A stretch of DNA of 26,229 bases from Phoronis ovalis (taxonomy: Eukaryota; Phoronida; Phoronidae). This document shows, one piece after another, positions 11,404-23,400 of the stretch; within the stretch, counting starts at the first letter, position 1; each line of letters starts with the position of its first letter. Made by a program: the position numbers and the translations under genes. Under the pieces are notes generated by a model. That model saw only the letters and a program-made list of their open reading frames with translations. It ran no database searches and was not told the origin of the DNA. The stretch is taken from the NCBI GenBank assembly GCA_028565635.1, contig JAOXYB010051834.1, forward strand, positions 1-26,229. Direction: 5' to 3'.

Positions 11404-14400
11404 GTAAGTATTGAATTCTTTTAACTCCTATTATATTGCAAGTAAGGTGTGTGTTTCTTAGAAATTTTTTTAAATTAATCATAAGAAAGAAGTATCTTTT
11501 TTATGAATCTGTGACATTTATATGGTATGGGTCAAAGGAATTTGACCGCTGTTCGATGTAAGTTGATTCCGACACTCCAGACAAACCTCCCCTCTTCACC
11601 TCCCATGACCTACCAAGAGAAAATTACAAAAGAATACCTTATACACAATCTGTATATAGAGTACTGTTTACTCTCAATTCTTATACTATTTACTGTGTGT
11701 TTATATTCTAATCAAGTTGTGTTTGTTTCTTCTTAAAGCTACATTTCTTTTTGACACTGAGAGCTTTGATGTTTATAGAAAAAGTTTCTTTTTAATTCCC
11801 TTACACTATGGTTGTTTACCAAACTAAAATTAAAATGATTGGTCAAAAAGTCATGTGGCAGTTGATGATTGTTTTTCACTACTTCGATTATCCAATCAGT
11901 CTGTTCCCATTATAACTTTCTTTACATAAGTTATTAGTCAAAAAGTAACATTGCAATTAGATAATTTTAAGGTTAGTTGCATCTGGGAATAATGTCTTTT
12001 TAAAAAACCCTATAGTAATTGAGTTGGCACAGCACTTCTGCAGAAATCATTTGTGCTGCAAAACTGTTGTAACTTATTTTTTCTGACTTTGTTTTAGACT
12101 TTATAATCTGCAATTGACACTTATAATTTTTACAATATTGCAATTCATGTATGTATCATGTCTTGTGTTTTGCACTCTAGAATATTACTTTTTAAAACAA
12201 ATAAATTTATAATTTTTTTTTGCAAAGGTATTCAAGGGAATTGTGTTCATAAATTGAAATGCTTACTTAAAAGGTGTACTAACTATTACCAAACTATGCA
12301 GTTTAAAAAATCATATGAAATGATCCATGCTTGTTAAATTAAGTTGATGGTAGTCTATTAAAAGACCATAGATGACCTGGGCTTTATAAAAGAATTTGTC
12401 AGGTGAAACCAAATTTGATTTCTACCTATATTAGTTTTTCTGACAGATTGTCAGTTGAATTCTTTTTTAACTTGCATGAAAGGATTTTATTTGGAATTTA
12501 TTGCTTCAGGGATTCTTTCTTATCATATATTGCTTTAGATAAAATTGCATTTTATTAAACCAGCTTTGTGTAATGACTTTATTTCCCTAAGTAGATATTT
12601 TTTTAACGTTTTTCACAAATATTCTAGATTTTTTACTAAATCTCGGTCCAAATTACAATGGGGATCAGGGGATGATTTCGGTGAACTTTTTTGTTCTTTT
12701 TGGCTGACAGATCACAATATTTTTTGAAAAATTTATGTTACTAATGAAGGTAAGATAAAGGTTTTTTCAAATGTATTTAGACTGAAAATGAATAAATACA
12801 AAAAAAAATAACTTTAATATTTGCCAACAAAAACAAGGACTTTGAATAAATTTAAGACAGAATGGTAAACACTAACGTGTAACAAAATTTGGGACAACCA
12901 TCTTCCGACTGGAGCTTAAAGGCTACGCAATTTTGTACAAATTTAAAATGATAGGAGTTATATCTAATTTTGAGTGTTCAGTATTTTGAACTTCTTTGTA
13001 CTTGCAGTATGAGAACAGACATTATTTAATGTATGGCTGTTATTTGTTATCTTGAAGCAGTTTGGATGTTACATCATTGCCCCTAAGGCTTAGTGAGATT
13101 AGTTGTGCACACAGTTCTCTATTAATTACCATTACCAATTAATCTTATCAATCCATCAGTTATGTATAGAGGATTTATAAACAGGTTACTGGGAGTATTA
13201 TAAAGGCCTCTCACAGACACATTGCTGGTCTAGTTTACATATATCCATTATAATTATTTTATTTCAAAACATTGTGGAATGAAAAGTGTTAAAAGTATTA
13301 CTCCTGAAGATCAATGAAAGATATTCTTATAGGTACACAATCCATTTTGCATAGCTTATTTTTCATGGTCCTGGTGTAAGATATGATAACATGTATGAAT
13401 TACAATTTGGCAGGAAACAATTTTCTATTCATAAGTCTAAATCCAATTTAATTTTACAACTCTGTATGGGAGGAGTTGTTTGCTTACAATCAGTGATTTC
13501 CACTATCTGATTCATAGAAGTCTTAATTATGTATACATAAAATGATAAAATAATACATGCAGGATTCCTGTTCAAAGTGTCAGATAATGGCCCTGTACAT
13601 ATGCATGTTGTACTCCTTACTTCCTGTTCCCCTTGTAATAATTATTAGACCTGTTCAGGATTTGTCATAGGTCATTTCATGTGCCACCAGTTGCAGCCTC
13701 CATTTGCTTCAGCACTTTAATAGTCTTTGTGTCATGAAGTTGCCTGTAACAGTGTTATATCCAGGATATTGGAGGTTGGTACTAGACACAGCCAAAAAAA
13801 GTTTATTTTCGAGGAAACAAAATATTTATGTTCCACTCTGCCTTAATTTGGATAGAGCTGCATAGATTTATGCTGAAATTGGCAGAAAATCCAGTGTGTG
13901 CTGGTGTAGTTGTAGTCAAAAATAGAGGAAGAGAGTAGCTAGTTAAGGGGGAATTTGTTAAAATCTTTAGTTGATGTGGATGATTTTAGCTGCGTCAAAA
14001 ATTGATTGTTGAGATACTGTGGAAAATGGTTGGTCTTCTGCAACTGGATACGGGAATGAAATGCTCTTACCGTAATCATGCTTGCCATTTTTTCTCAGAT
14101 ATAAAACTGTTCGAAATAAATATTATGGTACATGTAGATTGTATTTATTTTGGTATACGGCTCTATACTGAAGTTTCCTGCAGTATGCTACTTTCTGCTA
14201 GCTCACATGTGCCCTCGAGAATTCTATTGGCAAATCATTTGTGTCTGTTTAGTTAAATCATACTAGTCAAGAGACCGTAATTTACTTGAATAAGTCCCAA
14301 GATTGGTGTGATTTACAAGCAGTAATCATTATTCATTTTGTGAGTTTAATAGTCTGATATAATCTATCTATGGTAGTTAGCAGTGTCTTGTACCTGTGAT

Positions 14401-17400
14401 TGATAACATGATGCACTAGTTTTATTTTGGTGGATTTCATAGATACAGTACAGGTTATTTTGTTGCCTGTCACACCGTGATATAAGGTTTTCATCTGCGT
14501 AAAGGCTCCTGCTTGGAATAATCTTATTTTTTACGAAAGGCATGCAAACTATTAGAAATAGATTTAAAGTAGCATACAAACACATGGAAGTGAATTTGGT
14601 CAGGCAGAATGCACTGCTGCAACATAAGAACAATATATCATGTTTATTAAAGTTCAGTAATAATTGAGCATTTCTGATTATCAAACATATATTACAACTG
14701 TGGCAGAACTCAGTGTTATCCAAAACCCAGGTGCAGAATAACACACCTTAATTAAGTAGTCGATAAGCACTGTTCTAGTTTTAGTTTAGTTTTAATTTGT
14801 GGATACATGAACACTATGAAAAATCACATGCTTCAGATCAGTCCACATTGATTCAGATATATTTCTATAATTAGTTTTTCTGTGCATCATTTTTCACATT
14901 GCATTTTAAAAATGACTTACAAAGGTCTTCTGTGATAAGACTTTGAGCTTTCAGTTGCTAAAAGTAAGATTCTATAATATCGTCATCAGAAAAGCTTTCT
15001 TTCTGATATCTTTATTCACCTTTGTTCTTGGTTTTGTTTCAGAAATTCAAGTTCAACTGAATTGCTTTCATCTAGTCCGCAGTCACAGCAAATGTAAGTC
15101 AAAAGTCTCGGTTATAAATTAAACTCACGTTTTTGTGATGGGTCGAGTCACACAGAAAATGGAATATTGTGTCCTGTGCTGCATTCGCTTAATTCAAAAT
15201 TTATGAACTCCTTGGAATCTAGGTATAACACCTCTCTTCATACCAAACTAACTTTGAAGAGAATTTGCTATGGTGTTGAGCATAAAGAGAATTTGGGAAT
15301 TTGACATCAATTCCATGATAGGCAAGCAATTAAATGGTGTTAAGCTACTTGATTCTGCTTGCTTAACGGCTTCAAGGTCAAGCGATGGATGTATTTGATG
15401 CTGCTACAACTCAGAAAACCCAGAAATTATTTGTTTACTAATAATGTTCTTTCTTGATTTTAGAACAACTACAGAGTTACAACCGGTGGTCCCTGACGGC
15501 CTTTCAGAACATTCTGCAAACAGTACAAGAAATACAGACAATCCTGGTTCAGTCACTGATGGTGAGTGTGACATGGGTGATGTATAAAACTGTGTTAAGC
15601 AAGTGTAGGGTACCTTTTTTCTTGTCTGCAATCGTCAGGTAATACTTTGGTGAGAGAATGACTGGCTTAAAATTGTCTTGATTTGTTTAATTTGATAGCC
15701 ACTGGTACTCTTGTGAGGGACAGGTTTCCTTACAGATAAAGCATCTACTTGCAGTAGTATTATCAAAATTATTTTTTAGCCAAGTGAACAGAGCATTTCT
15801 GTCAAGAATGAGCTTTTGTTGCTGCTACATGTTCACTCAGAGATATCCATGTGATATTGTGTATTTATTTCGGGTCCTAAACAAATACCTTGTTAGCAAT
15901 AGGCTTAATGGCATGATCTTAAACCACCTATTACATGTATGTAAGCAAAATGTTATTTATTTTTACTGCCTTGGAAATTGGCAGCGGGTTTCAGGGGTCA
16001 CAATCTGATATTTGCTTTACATTTTTTCACTCTAAAAATTATGACAAAACTGACAAGCAAAGTGAATCTAGCTCTGATGTGGAGTTCAATAATTATATGA
16101 GTAATTTCTTGAAGTTTCCAACTCTCATTTTCACTAATATTGGTATAAAATTCTCAAACAAAATGTTACATGAAGCTCACTATTTCATACTAAGACATGC
16201 TAGTACTAGCTGATCTGTTTCTAAACATAGGCAGCTCAAAATACAGGTGTCACATCTTATTTGGACTAGTAATTATTGACTTAGATATAATCATCACATT
16301 GTCTGACAGGTACATTCTTACAAGCATTAGCTATGTAGTAGCACACACCACATTCAAGGTCTGCTCCAATCATTATTACTAGTAAGCTAGATCTGTAGAA
16401 ATAATACCGACACATTACGGAGATTATGTAACTCTACAGTGCGCAGTTGAGGAACTTGTAACCAAAAAATTAAAAGATAGTCATGCTATTATAATTTATT
16501 CTTAACATAAAATATATAGCCAATCAAAAATTGTTCGGCTTTTTATTTTGCTTGTCGCGATATTGAGAAAGAGCATAAGAATTTTCTTCTTTCCAGTGAT
16601 ATAAATCAAACAGTTATATCGTAAGGATACCATTACTGCATGGTGTTTCTACTTTGTTTTCTTGATGTTACAGTTTGTATTGCTTTACCTTTATTTGTAA
16701 TACTATCCCATGTAAATAACTCAGGGCAGACGTATTGATTTCTGTCATCACTAAATCGGCAGTGCATATCTGTTGTGACAGCCAAGTAGTGGGCGTCATG
16801 CCCATCATACTGTGTGGCTGTGCCTGTTTTGTACTGAAACCACATACAAGGTAAAGGTCAGCTAGAAGTACTATTAAAAAAACAAATATTCAACAAAAAG
16901 GGAGGGGCTCTATAGCAGTTATTGATAGGTCATAAATAACCAGTATAAAAAAAGCTTGTGGTATGGAAAAGTTATGACTTGCTGAGATTAACTTGAAAAC
17001 AGAAGTATAAATATTCCAGTCAAGCTGCTGTCTAAAACCTACTTTAATCCCCTGGATTACCAGTGGCATTACCCACCATGTCCTTCCAAACAAGTGACAT
17101 TCTCGTTTGCACAATTCTTCTTTTGAAGCATTTAGCTTTTAGTTTGCATGTGATTATTGGTTTATTGTTGCACAGTATGATATGCTATCAAGCATATAAC
17201 AGTGTTATTTTGAATCTTGTTGAAGTTTTGCAACAATTTCAAGTCATAAACTGTTTTTGCCTAATCGACTAAATGATGGACAAAGTATGCCGTTCTATTC
17301 AAAATTATCAGTAAAGACTAGATTATATTCCTGCGAGGAGGAGGAATAATAAACGCTTCGTAATTTTCCTGGTGTATGCAATGAAAAGTTTTAATTCGCT

Positions 17401-20400
17401 ATAATTATCATAACTAATCAATTATACTCATTTACAATCTTAAAGTAAATACCAGAGTTGAATAATGTAATACTCCCTCTAGTTTATAATAATGTTGACA
17501 AATGATTTAATTGACATCTATGGTCAGGTAGAAAAGTCGCTACTGAACAGCAGTATGCAATGTCAGAGCCTATGGATTTGCTGAAGTGTGGTGTGATCCG
17601 TATGGGATAACATGCACAGTTTAGAGTTCAGTATTTTAGATATTTTTTTCATCTCAAATGCAAGCTTTTTCTTGTTTCAAAGTTTTGTAGATGTTATATA
17701 TTCCTTAAAAAACACATACAATTGTGTGTATTCATAAAAAAGACAAAAACGTTTTGTCATATTTTCTTGCGCTAAACAAAGTTTTAAACTTTATTTTTAA
17801 GTGAAATTAAAAAGCTTTGCACGAGCCCAGCCTCAATTTAGTAAGTCAGATTTTGCATTGTGTTCTATTGTAATATTGTGACCTTAAAGACGCATTGTTT
17901 GTTCTTGGCTATTAGCAGGTGGACTGTGTATAATGTTTACTTTGGATGTTTGCGAATAAATTAAAACTTGTAAAAAAGCTGTTTGCAAGGTAGGATATTG
18001 ACAGCTTGTCGATATCAGCTGTGCATAATAGCTACTGCTTCAGACCATGTGGTTATTATATGCAGAAAAATCTATATAAAAGAATGCAAAATGAAATTGT
18101 CGCAATTAAAAGGTCTATTATGTAAAACTGTAAAACTGAATACTAATGTCACTAGAATGGGCAAAACTATTTGAGAGAGTGAAAATTATAAATTTAGTTA
18201 TCTGTTTTTGATAAAATTTGGGCACTAGTACAGTAGTTTAGTTATGGTGTTCAAATCCTTATTAATTGTGTCACTATGTGGAGGCTATCTTGTGTGTATA
18301 TCTATCTATCTACCAATTCCATTAGGAAATTTATTGAGAGCATTGTTGCTGACATGATTAAAAATTGGATTCTTTGTTTCAAAGTTTAAGTGTAATTGAA
18401 GAGCCTTTTTGTATGATTAATATAATCAACTTTTTTCATTCTTAAATTAATTTTTCACCAAAACAGGGAAGGTAAATATTTAAAGCAACAGCATTCTTGA
18501 GTTGAATAGTTTGAAGAATGAAATGTAAGATAGATTTATAGCTACATTGCCAATGTTGTATGATTGGGTAAATTTGCATTTAAATTTAAATACATCACTT
18601 TTTGAAACATTAACACTGCCTTGCTCATGTGCACCATGTAGGTCAATACTCTTGGCTAACAATATTTCGTTACGATGAAACTTGAAATTGTGAACTATTG
18701 GAATCGAGATTACATAGTTTTCTAAGCAGATCTTTTGTATGTGTAGAATTATGGTTATAATGTCCTTTGAAACATGATTTCATAGGATGATAAGCATATT
18801 TTGTGTTTCTGACCAAACATTTATGATGTATGCTGGGGAATCCAAAAGTTCATGTTATTTTAACAGCATTAATGACATAATCAAATTATTTGTGTCTTGG
18901 CACCATACTACAAATAAAACTGTAATGAACACAGAACATGGAAATCACCTGTGTAACTGAACTTGTGTGGCATGTTTTGTATATAGGCTTATGCTGATAG
19001 CATATAAATAAATAATTATGTGTAACTTGAAAATCTCCAGTAGCTGTATGTCAGTGCCCAGAGATTAGTTGGATTTTATCAGACATCAAACAATGACATG
19101 TTGTGTATTCCATACTGTGAAAACACTGTTTAGTGTCTGCAATATGAGAGTTTGTAATAATGACTGCTCATTATAGTAATCGTAACTGTAATAATTTGAT
19201 GTAATTTGGGTTCTGTACCTCTTGAGATTGTGTTTTGATAATGACTCATGGTGAATGCCTGATAAATGTTTGATTGGTAGATTTTGATTGGTTGATTTTG
19301 ATTGGCTACTAGTTGCAAACGTCTGCTGCTGGTGCTTTACACTTTAGTTACATTTTCAGTTGCAGATCTAAAACAAGATGATACTAGGGAATTCTGATGA
19401 ATGTTTGTAAAATTAAATGTTTTAATTTTTATTGATCAATTTGATAGTCTGCTGATGTAGATATTAGTCTGGTTGTGACTTACTGCAATCAAAAGCAAGA
19501 TTAATCTAGACAATCCTGTTGTAAAAATGTTTCATTTTTTCTGTGTTTTATTTTTACGTTGGTAAAATGAAACAATACTTCATCTAGATTGATTTTATTT
19601 GACCTTTACAGGGATTCTTGGTGCTAGCAGTGTCTACTCAAATACAGATGCATGGCATGTCACAGAAGACTCAGTGATCACACAAGGTTTGTATTCATGT
19701 GTTACCTTTCAAAACCTTACAAATCCCAGAAGCAATTTTCAGCCATTTCTACCATACCAACAGATTAAATTGATGCCAAAGGGTGACAAAGTTTTGATTT
19801 CCATCATTGTTATGCTGGTTACTATGGTTATTATTGAGACTACTATTTTTTTACAAAGAACTAGTTAATATTCTAACAGTGAAGCACTTTGTAACAAAAT
19901 GCAAGCAAATCAAAAGTTGTCAGACAATGTCATTGCAATAAAATTGGCATCAGAATCATTGATTACAAACTTAAGTTTTTTACCCCCAAGTTGACTTAAG
20001 ATTTAAACTACATTTGAACCTCACCGGAACTGAATAAACTATAATTATTTCTTTTACAGTAGTAAAAAGTGAAGACGGTGAACTAAATAACTGTGTAGAA
20101 GGCACTGTCGTCACCTTTACAACAGCTGACAATCATTTAGACAACTTTACCACAGTCACAACAGACAGTGATAAGGCTAGTACAAGTTTTGATAATACTC
20201 AACTACCATCAGAATTTTTCACAGGGTAAGTAAAACAAAAAATCTATACAGAAATAAAAGCTTACAGCAAAAACACTATTGCCTCTGTAATAAAAAAAGT
20301 ATAAATTTTTGCATTCAGACTCGAAAAGTGCTGATTTTACTTTATAGCTATTCACATGCAATCACTGTAAAATATGCAGGAAGAAAAGTGCAAGGATATG

Positions 20401-23400
20401 GAGTCCATGTATGGCTTCTATAGGCAAGAGCAGGAAAAATTCTTTAGGTTTTTTATCTTCAGCTCATCAATTTATATCCTTGGGTGGCCAAATAATATGT
20501 AAATCAAACTTATCTACAGACATGGGAGTGTCATAACTAGTAAATGTTAAAAATTAAATAGTTTATTCTCTCACTACAACAGAAACTGCATTGTTATTGT
20601 ATTAATAGAGTGATTAAACTAAAAGTGGGAATATAGTGCTACTGCTTATGACCTGTTGCTCTGGGGGGGATCTAAATGTCTGAACCACAAGGGCAAAGAT
20701 AAGAGTTCTGGTTGAATAGATATAAAATATTTAGCTATTTAAAATTTATCTTAGGAATTCTGTGTGTAACCATACTTGAGCTGAAGTTATGAATACTTTA
20801 AAATGAGTCATATACAGTGATGTGTAGTAAGTTGTTGTTATAATTACCAGTTCACTTGTTTGTTTTTTGTGTACTCTCATAAAACTACCGGTGCAGGTCT
20901 TAAACATGTACTGGTTACAATTGTTGTTGTTTTTTCTTAGCATTGTAAACACTTATTGTTACTTGCATGGGATATGAAAACTATGGTCATTTCTAGTGAA
21001 TGTGTTAAACTAAAACATACTCTTTATTTATTGCAGTGAAAAAATTTTAGACGGTGATCAGCCTGCTGTTACAACAGACGGTACGATGCAGGCGTATTCA
21101 GCATTAGGTCAACAAGCAGCTGCAGGGACTTTCATGCAGAACGCAGCATTTTACAATGCTCAGAGTCAAAGTCCTTATGTGCTGCAGCAATATGGCATGG
21201 CAGAAGGTAGGTTTATAAACCCTTCTGCATGCAAGCAAGCCTGGCTGCCCATGGCCGAAGCAGCAATATACTTATGCATTGCGCAATTTAATGGACAAAA
21301 GTCAACACTAATAACTGTTAAAATGTTTATAAAAAAAAATAAGCTCATGCCATAGTTTGAATTTTACCATCAAAAATGATAATGCATGCACAAAATTATG
21401 CAACTGTAAGCGAAGGGAAATATCTCCATGTAATTTTATGCCTGATATCTTTTCTTCCACAGGTAAATTAAAGCATCAAATGAATAGCCAATCTGTGGCT
21501 GGTGCTGGTTATTTGTCATATGGGGCTGGTTTCACTCCTCAGGGACAGAGTCCCTATGCTTATGGTGCTACAGGCTTCCCAGCCAATGCCTCAACTACTT
21601 CAGGATTCACTGCACAACAGGTAAGAAGTTGGAAGAGAATAGGTAGCTTTATATTAATATAACAGTAATTTCCATGCAGTATCAACTGTTATTGTTTAAT
21701 AATTATTAATAATACTGTCAGAAGCATCTTTCATCTGCTCTTTAGTTTTTACAAAATCCAGTATGGAGAATCCTGAGCATACCCTTGATACAGTTAGGAA
21801 GAGAGAGGTGTTTTATGGGATTTCTTTCTCAATTTAATCCTCTGACACCATTATAAGTTTCATAACTTTATTAAAATCTTATTAATGACAAATGGTTTTA
21901 TAACAAACATGGTAGTATCACCATATAAATGTAATGCTTTGGTGGAATGTATTGTTAAATGAAATGGCCAATCAATTTAAAACTTCCAAAGCAAGTTGTT
22001 ACCTGAATTCCAAAATATACCAATTATCAGTTTCTAATTACATTTGGTTAGTTTTGTTTTGATTACAGTTTGGAAAGAAATTTTCTTAAACAATAGTTGC
22101 AGCTTTTGAGGACATATTTTAGTTAATTTGTAACTGTTTTGCATTGTAGGGTCTTGATTATAGTGCGTATGCTGGGTCATACGCAGGTCAGACAGGAGCT
22201 TACACGGCATACTATGGGGGATATCCATATGTCCCCAGCACAAACTCCAGTAGTGCAGTTGTTACCACGGTGCCTTCAACACAAACCTATCAGTTACAAG
22301 AACTCCCTCCAGTCACATCGAGTAAGTGGATGATTTCGTCATTTAACTTTTTGATCATGGCTTTTCTTCTTGGTTGCGGTTACCAGTTTTCTTGTACAAC
22401 TTGTTCTTTACACATTATCTGAAAGGAGGTGCTGATATTAGTTTTGAAGATAGAATGTTTCTATTTCACTATATTTCTTTATGTAGCCAAGACAAACCGC
22501 CATACAGTGAACAAGTGTTTAAAACTGACTAATTTCTGGACATTCAAATTTTTAAAAGCAATGCAACCAAAAACATTCAATTGTAATCTAACGTCTTTGT
22601 TGTATTTGTTAGTATATAAATCAAGATGTAGTATTTGTAGCTGAGTAATGAAAGTCTGCATCTGGAAGCTTTTCATAGTACTGTTTTTGTATTCTATATA
22701 AATGTTTAGAATGATGTCACAAATAATATATGTCAGTCAAAATTAAAAAAAAAAATTCCTTATCGTAATAATACTTCCAATCTCAGTAATGAATCGCATA
22801 AGAATTATTAAAATAGGACTTTTTGTACTTTTACTCTGCTTAACTCTGGTTAAAGACCAGCAGATGCATTTGACAAAAACTATGTCATGCTATGAGGATC
22901 TTTACTAGTGGTAACCAGAGTTATTTTACAAGCATCTAGAAAAAAAATTTCACCTCTTTGGGAATGTGGTTGGAACAATGACATCACCCAGTAGCTTGAT
23001 TGCTTTGTTGCTTTGTTATACTGTAGGTAGTACTGCTTCATGTGAGTATGTCAATGGACACATGGATACTCTGCATGTTAGGCCAGCCGACTGCTTGAAA
23101 GGTCTGTCTCTTTATCTTTATCAACAAGTTCAATCTTTATGTGATATTCAATTCATTTTCGGAACCCATATATGTTATGTGATCACCAAGAACATGTGTA
23201 ATGTTCACAATATTGCATTTGAATCAGTGCTGTAGCCATAGTTTGTCACTTTTGAACATGTGACTTTATGTTTATGAATGCTTCTTCTGCTACAATTTCA
23301 TGGAATGTACTTGTGATGCCCATCGAGCATGCATCACTCAAGCACTGCTCAAATCAGGCTTCCCTCCCCCAGTTCAACTCCTTGACTGTATTTGTACTGT

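Larger units (their letters stand above)
15562..19611 (+). other. eya intron 3 (4050 bp)
   Basis: The largest intron between two supported exons. It contains the antisense exon candidate 16689-16833 and the 14-bp repeat at 19270-19311. I found no further + strand exon: short open frames here lack paired splice sites in the needed phase (1). Confidence 0.8.

Noticed and set aside
13560-13790. GC-richer block with a 24-codon open stretch on the - strand
   Set aside because: Too short and without a donor. It could as well be a conserved non-coding element.
14364-14744. 126-codon open frame on the - strand
   Set aside because: It lies in eya intron 1, has no motif, is rich in Cys/Leu/Phe, and has no convincing splice borders or neighbours. 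Probably chance.
15404-15631. - strand frame antisense to eya exon 3
   Set aside because: Shadow of a real + strand exon in the wrong orientation.
16890-17114. - strand frame next to the antisense exon candidate
   Set aside because: Its first third looks somewhat protein-like, but I found no acceptor or donor joining it to 16689-16833, and the rest resembles intron.
23280-23398. Open stretch starting [14 protein letters not shown], less AT-rich than its surroundings
   Set aside because: Ends at a good donor but has no acceptor upstream in a usable phase, and resembles no EYA segment. Only the 26-base sub-piece is listed, as a weak finding.
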